DNA from: Pholiota molesta
Taxonomy: Eukaryota; Basidiomycota; Agaricomycetes; Agaricales; Strophariaceae
Assembly (NCBI GenBank): GCA_014925825.1
Contig: JACGCK010000031.1
Span: 62,001 to 126,000, forward strand
Length of the DNA: 64,000 nucleotides
Direction of reading: 5' to 3'
Shown here: piece by piece, positions 33,095-45,288 of the stretch
Layout: each line of letters starts with the position of its first letter
Numbering within the stretch: the stretch's first letter is position 1
Made by a program: the position numbers and the translations under genes
Notes under the pieces: generated by a model
Told to the model about the DNA's origin: nothing
What the model saw: only the letters and a program-made list of their open reading frames with translations
Database searches by the model: none

Positions 33095-33708
33095 GGCAGA
33101 TGATGTATGTAATGGTTACTACACTTCTGTAGGTAAACTTCGACTATTTGTATTTTTAAAATTCGAGGATAGCTAAAAAATTTGCCCTCAGGGACTACCA
33201 TTATGTATACACAAATTATACAATGCATATGCATGGTATGTTGGATTTGATGCCTGCTGTCCTAATACTAATTTTTTGTTGAGGACTATGAGCAGAGATC
33301 CTCTGAATTACAAGAATCCAGAAGAATTCAACCCCGATCGTTTCTTTGACGAGAATAAACCATGACGATGATGTTCCCTAATACCCTATACATTCGGATT
33401 TGGCTTAGTTGACTGCATCTTGTTGAGTCAATTGCTCAACTTGCTGATTTTTTAGGCTTGTTTATCGATTGCAACTATCCTCGCGACATTTGATATCCGA
33501 CCACCCAAAGATGCTTCGGAAAACGGAATTGCTCTCGATGTCGAGTACACTGGAGACCTAGTCAAGTAGGCCTTGTTCGCACTATTTCAAACGTTACACG
33601 ATCTTGAATCACATTTTCAGCAATCCCCATCCCTTCAAATGCGTCATCACACCGAAGTCCATCGACGCGAAGCAGCTAATTCTGGACATTGGGAATAACT
33701 GCATCTGA
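33095..33708 (+). pseudogene. Cytochrome P450 copy C, 3' fragment
   Basis: Corresponds to copy B from NGYYIPAG (about 24,470) to the stop. It includes DPLNYKNPEEFNPDRFFDEN (about 33,298-33,357), ATILATFDIRPPKDASENG-type sequence and the tail SNPHPFKCVITPKSIDAKQL, with TGA 33706-33708. The heme-binding loop is deleted: after YTFGFGL the sequence jumps directly into the intron preceding the last exons, so the Cys ligand is absent. Upstream exons are also missing. It cannot encode an active P450. Confidence 0.85.
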
Positions 33709-34609
33709 TTATCTTGTATGCCCAATATTCTAGATCCAGTAATATTACACTGCTCTACATCTCTCTACATATATTTTGTACATATATGAGCGCCTAACGA
33801 TACGACCATTTCGACCATTTCAATCATAGTGCAGAAGTATTATGATACCTACCCAGATTATAATTTATTTCCTCTGCCGCGTTCTCATGTTGGGCTCTCC
33901 CGGTATATTTGAGAAATGACAGCCGCTGTCGCCAACATTGATTCTGCTCAGTAATATCATATTGCACTCTCAACGCCCCGCGAAAATGCGGAGTCCTGTT
34001 ATGACAGCTCAGGCTGCCGTCGCTTCTCCCCTGGTTCCACTCACTGGGACTTCATCTTGGGAGGTGTAGAGATTTAACAACGGCCGCCTATTAGCTTTGA
34101 GCTTTGGATGCGATGAATTGGAATTTGTCAACTCAAAGGCCCCTCGAAGACTTCCACTGCGACTCGCGAGTGACCGAGTCAGACTGACCATGAGTTTGCC
34201 ATGAGTCTACGATTGCGTCCAAGAATAGCACCGAGCTGTGTGACAACGTCACAAACGTCACAGTTCTCGAGAATCACAACGATCAGGTCATGAAGAGGAA
34301 GAAAAAACGAACGCTCGAGCCTCGCAAATCGTCCCTTTTCTCTGAACTTCCATAACGAAACTCGCCCAAACCTTTTGTTTGACCAGCATCTCCCTGTCGG
34401 GCTTCATTTCGCCAATTTTGCGGATTTTCCGGATCGAGTTTTGCTCTGCGAACATTTTCTGCTCGAAATCTGCAGAGAAATGTGGGAGGCATGGTGTCTG
34501 CGGTGGAAGGGTGTATGGGGAGGGAGCGGGGTTGGGGGCAAGAGGGAGGCTGGAGGGGGCGGGTGATGTCTAATCAACAAGACCAAACAAGCACTGCCAC
34601 TTGGAAACA
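33709..34609. other. Intergenic; end of duplicated block
   Basis: Homology to the 3' flank of P450 copy B runs to about 33,975. From there to YTA7 no gene or repeat was recognised. Confidence 0.5.
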
Positions 34610-37600
34610 ATGGCCGTGCTAACTCAGCCTCGAATTTCTCGCCAACGACCAGGGCGGCAGCGACCACTCCCTCCGACGCCGTCGACAACGTCCACGCGAT
34701 CTCGCTCCTCCATATACGACCGTGACCGCTCGAGAGTGGTGGACGAACCCACCTTTTCATGAACGACGGACCCGACCCGTCAAATTTGGCTGAGTCAATC
34801 TTGGAGCCACAGGACAACGAGCATACCACTTCCCACATAAACCCACCACCCACTTCATCTCTTCTTATCAAGCTACCAGCCTGGGGCGACATGAATACTC
34901 GTCGTACTAGCCGACGGCTCTCCAGCGTGGCTTCGGGGTCCGAGTATCACGCCAGTGAAAAATCGGGTGACATGGACGAGGAACCCGATATCGCACCGCA
35001 AAAGGAGGAGGAGCCTCCCGAAGAGCTCATTACGACAAAACGCGGGCGGCAAGTGAGGAAGCGTGTGTATGCCGAAAGCACCGACAACGAGGGCGCAGGC
35101 GACGATGAGGAGGGCGCCGACATACCAGCCGCTGAGCTCTTCAACCCCTCCACTCGACCAAGGTTTACCCGTGGGTCTTCCAAACGCCTAACGCGCCACA
35201 TCTCAGACGACGATGACGAAGGGAACAGCCCCAAGCCATTCAAGCGTAGCGCTCGCTTGAATGGCTTCATTGTCAGCGACGAGGAGGAAAAGCTCCATGG
35301 CGGCGGCCGCTACCCAACCCGGACTCGCTCCAAGAAACTCATGAACGGAACCCAAATGTCGGAGAAGGAGAAACAGAAGCAGAAGGAAAAAGAACAGAAG
35401 GAAAAGCAACGGGCGGATCGCAGTCAACGGAATGCACGGCGAAGTGCGCGGCATAAGGTCGACGAGGACTACGAAAATGTGGAGCATACATCGTCTGGGG
35501 CCTCCGCAGATGCAGATGGCTCTCTAGATGACGCCCCTCAATCCTCCGATCTCGAATTAGAGCCCGAACCTGAGCCTGAACCCGAACCAGAGGACGACAA
35601 CGATGGGAAGCCGTACGCCCTCCGACAGCGAAAGGAAATCAACTACGCTATCCCACCACCCGTGGAGGAAATGCAGAAGCCACCGCCTAAACAAGCAGGA
35701 GGAAGGAACGGCGGTAGGAACGGTGCCGGAGGTGGTAAAGGCAAAGGTCGATTGGGATGGAGCGCAACCGGGGCGGAGCTAGGAAGGTGGATGGGTATGC
35801 CCCCTGCAGATGATTCGGTCAGTCCAAGCTTTTTTTCCCATGAATGAACGGAATCTTATTTCCTGTCGTCTATATAGGACTCGGATTATCCCACAAGAAC
35901 ACCACGAAAAGGGTTTGGTGGTGTCGTTCCTTTTGGAGGTGGTGCAGTCGCAGGAGGCGGTATGCTGGGTGGAGATCTCGCAGCCGGCGGTACACCGTCG
36001 AACTTGGGTAAAATCGGAGATTCTGGTGCGTACTTGCTCTTTTTTCTTGTTTCCATCTGACGCGAGCCTCTCCTCAGTTCTTGCAGATGCCGATCCTCTT
36101 GGTGTGAATCAAAATGTCACATTTGACGAAGTCGGTGGATTGGACGATCGTGAGTCGTGTTTTTACACAGCACTCACTTCGTCCTGGTAGTAACCATTCT
36201 TTCTCTTGACAGATATTCACGCGTTGAAGGAAATGACTCTTCTTCCTTTGTTATACCCCGAGTGTTCCAACGATTCAACGTAACCCTCCCCGAGGTGTCT
36301 TGTTCCACGGTCCTCCTGGAACTGGAAAGACCCTCATGGCGCGTGCCCTGGCTGCTAGCTGTAGGACCGGTGGCCGACAAATCTGTACGTACTTCTTCAA
36401 AATTGCCAGATCATGTTCTTAACTCTCGCCTAAATAGCATTTTCATGCGCAAAGGAGCCGACTGTCTCTCCAAGTGGGTCGGCGAAGCCGAACGCCAACT
36501 GCGCCTCCTCTTCGAAGAGGCCCGCAACTCCCAGCCGTCCATCATCTTCTTCGACGAGATCGACGGCCTCGCGCCCGTGCGGTCGTCCAAGCAAGACCAG
36601 ATCCACGCGTCGATCGTCAGCACCTTGCTGGCGCTGATGGACGGCATGGACGGGCGCGGGCAGGTCGTCGTCATGGCGCGACGAACCGGCCGGACGCCGT
36701 GGATCCTGCGCTGCGGCGCCCCGGCCGCTTCGACAGGGAGTTCTACTTGGGCTTCCTGGGCTGGAGGCGCGGGAGAAGATCCTGAGCATCATGACGAGTA
36801 AATGGGAGGGTGGGGCGCTGGCGAGGAGGAGAAGACGGAGGAGAAGCAGAAGGAGGTCAAGGAGCGGATCAGGGGGTTGGCTAAATTGACGAAAGGCTAT
36901 GGAGGTGCTGATCTTCGGGTGCGTTGTTTAATGCTAAATTCCATTGATGTGAACGAAATACTGATTATCTTATTCATTCTACAGGCGCTGTGTACTGAAG
37001 CTGCACTGAACGCGATCCAGAGGCGATATCCTCAGGTTTACAAAGCAACGATCGATTGCTGCTAAACCAGAAACGATCGGGATTGGCTTACGTGATTTTA
37101 TGATTTCCATTAAAAGTAAGTCTTACTATTTTTGGCTTGCGATCGGTAGGCTGATGTAATCACCCTTCTCTCTCTCAGAGCTTGTGCCGTCGTCCGCGCG
37201 TTCGTCCTCGTCTGCTGCTACGCCGCTTCCGTACAGCTTGTACCGCTACTCGATGATACCCTGGAGAAAGTGAAGTCGGTGATACAGCGGGTGATGCCGT
37301 TGAGAAGAAACTCACTGCGTTGGAGGAAGCTGAGTTTGAGGATGAAGGAGGAGAGGAGGGTGCATTGGAGAAGGAGATGTTATCTCAAGGTGCGTCTTTA
37401 ACTTTGTTTTAGAGGGTACTAACTTTCTTTCTGAATTCAGCGATGCAAACCCTTCGAGTGTATAGACCTCGAGTGATCATTCATGGGCCAGTTGGTATGG
37501 GCCAAGGATACATCGGTGCGCTGCGCTGCATCATCTAGAAGGATACCATGTGCAAAGTCTGGAACTCGGATCACTGCTGAGCGATTCTACCAGAGTACGT

Positions 37601-39877
37601 TTATCCTTCATGCTATGATTTGAAGACCCTAACTTCATCCTTCTCTAATAGACGGCAGAAGCTGCAATCGTCCAACTCTTCATCGAAGCGAAGCGAATCA
37701 GCCTTCAGTGATCTATATACCCTCCCTAGTAGGCTGGTGCGCCGCCATCACCGAGACTGCTCGATCGACAGTGCGCGCCATGCTCGATACCCTGGCACCC
37801 ACAGACCCCATCCTCCTCCTCGCCGTTGTTGACGGCAACTTCTCTGACCTCCCTCGTGACGTCAAAGCGTGGTTCGGGCCGACGAAGGACAATCGCGTGG
37901 AGCTGACGCCGCCGTCGGTTGATCAGAGGCTGGCGTTCTTCGAAGGCGTCTTGAATGATGTCCAGCGCCCTCCGAATAAGTTCGCGGATGGGATGGAGAG
38001 GAGGAAGCGGATCCTGGAGGAGCTTCCGATCGCGCCGCCGTTGGAGCCAAGGAAACCAACGCAGCGGAATTGGCGCTGCAGGAAGAGAATGACCAGCGGG
38101 TGCTCACGCTGCTCAAGTACGCCTTGGACCAATTTTGACGGAGCTGAAGAGGAAGTTCAAGAGTTTACGAAGAGAGCCACGGTACATTGCATTGCCTCCC
38201 TTGTGTACTTTGTGCTGATCGGGGTTTTTTTGATAGGAGGAATACAACTTCGATCCTCAGGATAACGCCGTCATGGACACAGTGACTACGACCGCTATCG
38301 AAGTACATCGCGGGCCTAATGGGGTCCTCGAAGTTCGGAGGACCAGCCATGCAATCGTTGGATGGCGGTGTGCCGGACCATCCGTAAATGGTATGGTGAT
38401 GGAGCAACAACAAATGATGCAGCAGCCACCGCTCTACGACATGGATCTCGAAAGGATGCAAACGATCTATTCAAAGGCCGCTATCTCACACCGCAAGACT
38501 TCCTCGACGACGTCGGCAAAATGGTGCACAACGCAGACGTTAGGGCCCACGAGGACCTCGACGATTGCATAAGGCGCAGGCGATGTTCACGGCTGCACAA
38601 GTCAGCATCCAGGAGTTCGATCCTCAGCTGCGCCTCGAGTGCGAGCGGATGGCTGTGAGAGAGAGACAGCGGAGGGACGAAAGGAGACGCGAGAAGGAGA
38701 AGGAAAGGGGGAAGGAGCAGAATGGTAATGTTCCGCCTGCAGGCGCGAGGAGGAGGCGAGGAACAATGGATTGCAGCCTGAACACCCCATAACGGACCCT
38801 GTCAAGCTGGAACGCAGATTGAAGAGGCAGCGGGGTGAAGAAGGCAGTGGGCTGGATTCAACGGGTCGAGATCGAGAATCATGGCTTGCCCAACGCTGAC
38901 GGTGGCCGCGATGCGAAGCGATCGAAATCATCGATGACGAGACGATAGAGATCCCTTGGACACGCTCGCATCTTCAAGACCGGGTACCGAAGGGCGCACG
39001 CATGTTGTGCGCTTCGCACCGACTATGGTCGAGCCGATGGCGCCTCTGATTGAAGTTCAGGAGATGCAACACCTCCGCAGAGTTTCAACAACCACTTCAA
39101 TCATAACCAGAATCATCTACCTCAGCTAAATCAGCTCGCTATGCCTCCTCACCCATCGCTGCAACAGAATGGCCACTTCCCTCAGAACTACATTGACCAA
39201 CGATTCCTGGATCAAATGGTAGTCGATGAAAGTCCTCGACGAACGACTGGATTCGATCCTGCTCTTCTCAACCCCGTACCACCTGCACAAAACCTTTTCC
39301 CTGTTTCTCCCTTTGGGCAGAGACCGATCAACGGGAGTCCCTACACCTTCCCGACGATGACCACTGATCCATCGGATCCGTTCATGTCTCAACCGCACCC
39401 TCAGCACTCTCGCTATGCCGGACAGAATGGCGAACCTACTATGTCTTTGCTGCAGATGCTAGCCAAGACACCAACACCACCGCCTCCTCAGCACATGCAA
39501 GCCATCCAACACATGCCCGACATTCCCATGCAGTGAACCCCGCACTGGAACGTCAACGCTCGCCCCTACCTCCTGTAGCTTCGTCCTCAGCACCGGTTCC
39601 AGAAGCTGTCCTGCACCTATGCCCGTTGAGCGCTCACCGACGCCGCCGCTGCCTGAATTCCACGTCTCTCCGTCTTTCGTCTCTGACCTTCGCTACTTGC
39701 TGAAAGAGCGACGGCAAAATGACCATCGAGCAGCTGGAGCAGCTGCGCGCCGCCTGCCTCGGCACTGTCTGGAGGCACCGCAAGGACTGGAACCGAGACG
39801 AACTTGTCCAGGCTCTCATCAAGGAGGTGAACGAATTTGTGGACGAGGTCTTGGAGTATGATAGTAGTGAAGACTGA
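34610..39877 (+). CDS. YTA7: ATAD2/Yta7-like AAA ATPase with bromodomain region
   Basis: Probable start ATG 34610 ([20 protein letters not shown]), joining the frame from 34,759 after one missing T; TGA 39875-39877. The acidic/basic N-terminus (RTSRRLSSV, acidic EPEPEPEPE run) is followed by [11 protein letters not shown] and the first AAA domain: Walker [10 protein letters not shown], Walker [11 protein letters not shown], sensor/arginine finger region [21 protein letters not shown] degenerate second AAA domain ([17 protein letters not shown]) follows. A bromodomain-like block ([35 protein letters not shown]) and the C-terminal [20 protein letters not shown] complete it. Yta7/ATAD2 binds nucleosomes and histone H3-H4 to control histone gene transcription and chromatin assembly. 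At least eight one-base deletions break the frame, with almost no other damage. Confidence 0.88.
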
Positions 39878-40819
39878 TTGCATTGTTGGACTCGTAATGC
39901 TTCATCGTTGCTTTCTTTCTGCTTTGACCGTATCTTTCTTCTCCAGCCGGGTTTGGGTTGATTTTTATTATTGGTTACTATTCGCTTTCTCCTTTCTCCA
40001 TATTAGCTTCGACTCAAATCATATCACTGCAGTGTACCACGAGTGTGCTATTATCTGTACTTCATAACTCTGATCCTGTTCTCCAATTTTTGGATACACT
40101 GATTGAATACCCTAATGTACTTTTCTACCTCAAATAACTGATGGTAATCTATGGACCGACTTCTATACCAAGGAGACAATGATGAGCCTGAACGAAATGC
40201 GAAATGATTCTCCCTGACAAGAAGCCCTTACCGAATCTTGGCGTCTGAGATGCCATCGTCAAATTCATACCGCTAAAGCAGACTTAAACGTCATTAGATT
40301 GTGATCGTATATGACAAGGTTTCTTTCACCTTGCTTAGGTCCTTAGTCATATCGATAAAATTAACAGCTTTGCGACTGCAAACTTATGCAGACTGCGTTG
40401 ACTGATGGGACGGGCCTTGCAGTTTTCTGACTTGAACTTCTTCATGATATTGCGGTATCACTGCATGTCGACTGACGGACATTCGGTTGACAGGATTGAA
40501 CGAAATTCTTGTCACCCGCCTTCCAAAACGCTCCATAATGGCGAGCAGAGCTTTGCCACAGGTCAACAAGGTCAGCCGCCAATTTCCTTTCTATTTAACG
40601 AGGAGGAATCCTCGATATGCGTTCAGTCTGCTATCTACACCGACTCCACAGCCTATACGCACATTGCACAAACTATATATCAACCCATACTCACAGCCTA
40701 TTCACACCTACTATTACTACTGTCTCTTTCGGCCACATCACAACTATATGTCCGATCTCTTCACCACTATCCTCATTTCTTTTTCCCAGCTTCTTTTTTC
40801 CTCGCGCGCGCTTGCACTC
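39878..40819. other. Intergenic with a gene remnant
   Basis: Contains the Arf-fusion fragment listed at 40,095-40,310. The rest has only short ORFs and a probable promoter for the following gene. Confidence 0.5.
40095..40310 (+). pseudogene. C-terminal remnant of the Arf-like fusion gene
   Basis: Aligns with the last 70 codons of the gene at 53,455-54,815. DGNLWTDFYTKETMMSLNE matches [19 protein letters not shown], followed by [10 protein letters not shown] versus [10 protein letters not shown] in a shifted frame, then a degraded IRDAI-like end. There is no upstream coding sequence. It is a decayed partial duplicate 13-14 kb from the intact gene. Confidence 0.75.
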
Positions 40820-42220
40820 ATGGCCAATAGGACTTCTCATAAAGTTCTTCACACTTCCAGAGCCGAGTCCGAGCCTCGAAATGCGACTGTCACTAATCAC
40901 GTATCTAAAGAAAAACTTCACCGAGTGACGACGCCCATAAAACGTCCTCGTATGGCGAAAGATCTGAAAAGGTGAATCCCTCCACTTTGAAATATTAAAT
41001 TTGCTGATTGAGGCTTCTGCCCTTCTGCTTCCAAGTTGAACGAGCTACAAGGTCGTCTGCTTTCCGACTCCTCATTCAGTTCTTCCACTCAATCGCTCAT
41101 TCTCGATATGCCTCTTGTGAGAGAAGAATTGGACAGCCCCACTCTAGTCCCTTGCAACTCTCCGGCTCTGAGTCCCTCCCACTCTCTGGCGAAGCTGCCT
41201 CCCATGCCTGCCGTATTCCATAACGCTCACTCCGAATCCGATCTTCCGTCCCATGCCGGCACCCCGCCCCCCGAGCCCTCTCCCCGAAACGAGCTCGTTC
41301 AACATCTCCCTTGTCAGCGACACCTCGGAGGACGACGACGACTTCCACCTGCCGTCCTCGTCCTCTCTGGACTCCGCGCTGTTTCCCGAGTCGGCCTTCG
41401 ACGTCCCGCAACGGTCCTCCGTGCCTGCTTCGCGCCAACGGAACTGCGGACTCGGTATCTCTGGGCTGCTGAGGAAAGACGGGACCGCCCCGTTCGACGG
41501 CCTCGGGCTCGTCGGTATCCGCGCCTCCGCGTGGCGCTCCGTCTCCCCTTCCCCACACGATCACCTATCCGACTCGGAATACCACCCCAGCCGGACGCCG
41601 ACGACCCAGGCTGCCAGTGCACCCGCGGCTACGGCGCAGCGGCCACCGGGGGATTCGACGCGCTCGGCCTGCGGACTCCACGGAGCACCTCTCTGCCACT
41701 TTTCTGGACGAGGCGCTGCTCACTTTCACTGACGACCCGTTCCACATGCGCAGCAGCGGCGCGCTCGGCGCGATCCCGGAGTGCCGCTCCTGGTACGCGC
41801 TGGACGACCTGCACCACCCCGCGTCGCCTGTGCATTCCGAGGCCTCGTCCGAGTACGACCGCCACGGCGCAGACGGCCTGGGACAAGAGGCGCGTGCTGG
41901 TACGGCGCACGCGATGGCGCGCCGGGAGGGCGCGCGCACGACCTTCTCATCGGCGACGATCTCGAGCGCGCTGAAGCGCTCCGCGTCGAGCGGGGGGAGC
42001 AGCGGCCTGCGGACGGCGGCGCATCCAGTGCATGTGCAGCCCTCGCGCCCGCGCTCTACGACGTGGCCGACGGTAGCCCGGATTGCGCTGGTCGGAGTGG
42101 GGAGCATGGGGTGGGCGGGCGCGGAGGCCACCACTCGGCGGCGGCGTTTGGGAGGGGATGGCAGCACGCCGGAGCCGGACGTGGCGTGTCTAAACTCACG
42201 GAGGAACTTCTACGATGTAT
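40820..42220 (+). CDS. Hypothetical Ser/Pro-rich protein
   Basis: Begins MANRTSHKVLHTSRAESEPR (ATG 40820), ends exon 1 at MAKDLK, then a GTGAAT...CCAAG intron leads to LNELQGRLLSDSSFSSSTQS. Low-complexity blocks such as SDTSEDDDDFHLPSSSSLDS and TFLDEALLTFTDDPFHMRSS follow in different frames, so at least two indels or unrecognised introns are needed. No domain recognised. Composition suggests a disordered regulatory protein. The boundaries, especially the 3' end before about 42,220, are uncertain. Confidence 0.4.
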
Positions 42221-42252
42221 TGTATCTTGTACAATTTGAAATCATAACACAT

Positions 42253-43700
42253 TTAAAACATTACATATACATACATACAGCGAACATACTTAAGTATGTT
42301 CGACGAAGGACAACTTCGACGCGTAGGGCTGTTATACAGCTGCAGATCAATGCTAACCTTGACCTTTCCAGAAGCAGCCACTCGAGGCAGCAACCCCCCC
42401 GCCAACCGCTCGACCCTGTTCTTAATCTCAAAGACCCCCCTCGGCGGCTTCCCCCCCTCCCCCTCCACCCACCCATACCCCATCCTCAGCGTCATCCCCA
42501 CACTTCTCAGCGCGGGGTAGACGAACGCGTCCGCGAGGACCCCGTCCAGCACGCCCCACCCGGCTCGCGCCGAACCGCGCGCCCTCGCTCCCGACGCGGC
42601 AGTCGATCCAGTCGAGCGTGATGTGCACGGCCTCGAGCGGCGTCGGCTCCGCGGGCGCGGCGAGGAGGCCGCAGATGCCCCGCGGGAAGACGACGCCGTC
42701 GAGCGTGGTGAGGCGGGCGCCCAGCGTGAGCGTGCGCAGCCTGTGCAGGACGCCGATGTTGATGGGGCCCGGGACGAGGGTGGGATCTGGATTTTGGAAC
42801 GGGATGAGCGGTGCGATTAGGGAGGTGGGTTGGGGCGCCTACGTACAGCGGAATGGGACAGGTCGGGGATGTCGAGGAGCTCCAGCGTTTGCGATGCGGC
42901 CTGCATCAAGCACCATGCGAAGGACGCTTGGCTTCGTTGTGTATCCAGGTATGCAGGTCTCGTAGCCCCGAAAACACGCGGAGGCGATCTCCTTGGTCGG
43001 AAAGAGGGCGTTGAACATGTCGAAGGAGTTGTAATTCGCGACGCTCTTGAGTCTCATCCTGGCTTCGGGTGCAGCTGGAGGCAGGTTTTCGGCGGGTCGA
43101 GCGGCAGGGGCAAACGGGATGTAGACATGGAAGAGGTGCAGGCGGTCCAATTGATCACATCGCGCAATAGAGACGGGCGGCAGATCTTTGATGCATTCGA
43201 GCGTCAATGAACGGAGTGAAGGAAGCACGAAGAGACTATCAAGCCCTGACCGTATCCCATCGCTGAGCGACGACCACGAAAACGTCGCCCCGTGATTTAT
43301 CCATCCAAATGGCGCAGCTTTGTCAGTCTAGAAAGGATCTCGGGCAGATGCTCATTGGCAAGATCCTTGGCGCGTTTCGGCGGGTGCCACTGAGCCCAGC
43401 GCCGTATCGATGGTGAAAGAGCGCACGCGCGGCGCGATGGAGTCGTTTTGAGTTAGGATATGGTGTAAATCCTCGAGGCGTTTGCGATCCGTACGTGCGG
43501 ATCTGGCTGGGGCTTGAACGACGGTGTGATTGCAATATCGGAAAAGATATATTCGTCTGCGCGGAAATGGAGGTGATGGCATGTCAGAGCACAATGCGAA
43601 GCGCAGCGAGAGACGAAGGGTCGGCGATGGTGAGGCCCAGTTCATCAATGAAGGCATCCAGCAGCTCCCATGGCAACGGGAGAAGGGAGAATGTCAGGCA
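42253..43700 (-). CDS. F-box/LRR-like protein (frame-disrupted)
   Basis: Minus strand. An F-box-like start LPLPWELLDAFIDELGLTIA is followed by CALTCHHLHFRADEYIFSDI, RLEDLHHILTQNDSIAPRVR, DLANEHLPEILSRLTKLRHL, then LPSLRSLTLECIKDLPPVSI and the C-terminal VFEIKNRVERLAGGLLPRVA. The order and spacing are those of the large Agaricomycete F-box family with poorly conserved leucine-rich repeats; such proteins select substrates for SCF ubiquitin ligases. Conserved segments sit in different frames at several points (about 43,600, 43,370, 42,840, 42,560), so the gene is either decayed or carries indel errors. Confidence 0.65.
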
Positions 43701-43801
43701 TGTAGTGGTATTAACGAACACCGACTCAGGGGCTACTCCAGTATTGTGACGTCACGAGTATAATCTTGAGGAAAAAAAAAAAAATATGAGCTGAGACACA
43801 G

Positions 43802-43884
43802 TGCATTAAGAGGGAATCGAACCCCCGGCGGGTCGAGCTTGACTCGAATGGCAACGACCCAGGTTACCACTACCCCATTAATGC
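43802..43884 (-). tRNA. tRNA-Gly (GCC) with 12-nt intron
   Basis: On the minus strand the acceptor strands GCATTAA (43884-43878) and TTAATGC (43809-43803) pair perfectly, and A at 43802 is the discriminator. The anticodon stem GGTCG/CGACC encloses loop TTGCCAT with anticodon GCC. A 12-nt insert between A37 and T38 is at the canonical tRNA intron position. The T-arm GGGGG-TTCGATT-CCCTC and a D-arm with GGTAA are present. The mature length is 71 nt. Confidence 0.9.
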
Positions 43885-44194
43885 TTGTTCATGGTTCGGT
43901 TCTTATCAGTAATACCTATTAGGTCAATATAACATGGATCGCCATCATGTTGATCATTGCAAGCATTGGATGTCAGTCCGGAACTTTCATGAACAAAACA
44001 GGATCTTCCAGAGGAAGGCCAAGTATATATACGCCTGCGTATTTAAATCATATAAGCAGTAAGCAAATTACTTGCTTACTCTGTCTACATACTCAAAGCG
44101 CTAGGCCTGATAACGGATTGCTCGGTACTACTACTATTATGGATGACAAGAATAATGCTAATATCATACATTATCGAATCAATACTAATTAAAT

Positions 44195-45288
44195 TTACAC
44201 ACAATCCAAGCTTTTAGCGGCATTGTAAATTAAGGCAGCGCAAAGAGCAAATATTCCGAGTACAAATAGACCACCTACTGCCGTCAGTGGGGCCGCACTA
44301 GGCGGGGCGTTATTGAATCCAGTGAAGGATACATAGATCGTTGCAATGAAGCAAAAAATAAATCCCCTATAGCCAAAGATATTTTCGATTGAAGACATGA
44401 AATAGAAACATGACCTTTAGGGTACTTACCAGGCGAGGAGTATAACTGGCAAAGCGAGTAAGCGCCAAAAGGGCACTTGGGAGAATCCGCCTGAAAATCC
44501 AAGAATGAAACACTCAACAACGCGCCATATGTGGGAAGTAGACAGAAACTCACGAGCACCCACTGCTCAGCAATGCGCGGAGTCAAGAAGCTCTTCTTAT
44601 AACCCGTATACAGAAAGCCGCAGATGGTACTGGACCATGAGAGAACACAGGCCCCCAGAACCAGTGTGGTAAAAACAGGATTGTTGCGAACGGAGAGCAG
44701 CTGGACAAAACCCATCACGGATCTAGAGAGAGGAACGCGGGTAAGATTTTTGAGTCCTTGGGACAGGAAGCATGGAAACCTACGCGAGTACTCCTCCGTA
44801 CGACAGCCCGAGACATGCGCTCCAGATAAGAGCTATGCGCTCGAGGATTTCTTCATCCCAGTAGAGATTGATTGGTAGAGATGGTAAGGCACAGCCTCGT
44901 TCAGCTCTATTCTCTGCCGCATTTGCGGGGTTATAGCGGAACAGGGAATAATAAAACTTGGTGATACCGAGTGTTGGGAGAAGGCATAAGAAAGAAATGA
45001 TGAGATCGATGTATAGCAAAAAGCGAGCGGGTTGGTCACTGAAAAGATTATGTTCATGTACGAAGGTAATTTTTTATACGCGTTGACCAACTTACGGCGA
45101 TAAATAATCAGGATGAAGAAGATGGGCTTGATGCGGCAGCGGAGCCACTGCGGCCTGCAGATTTTCTGATAGGATCGCCGTTTGCCACAATCAGAGTTTT
45201 GAGAGAGGAATAGACCAATGCAAAAACATACCGAGGTCCAACCGTCGCAACGGGGGCATTGATAATAAGTTATTCGATGAGGCTGCAT
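44195..45288 (-). CDS. Hypothetical multi-pass membrane protein
   Basis: Starts at ATG 45288 (MQPHRITYYQCPRCDGWTS, with a CxxC pair) and ends at TAA 44195-44197. About six exons with short introns carry GTAAGT/GTATGT-type donors. Hydrophobic segments: IKPIFFILIIYRR; FLLYIDLIISFLCLLPTLGI; IALIWSACLGLSYGGVLASV; TTLVLGACVLSWSSTICGFL; FWRLLALPVILLAWGFIFCF; and AAPLTAVGGLFVLGIFALCA. Six predicted helices. I recognise no family. One splice (about 44,490-44,555) does not keep phase with the best downstream frame, so an indel or a different splice site is likely. Confidence 0.6.
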
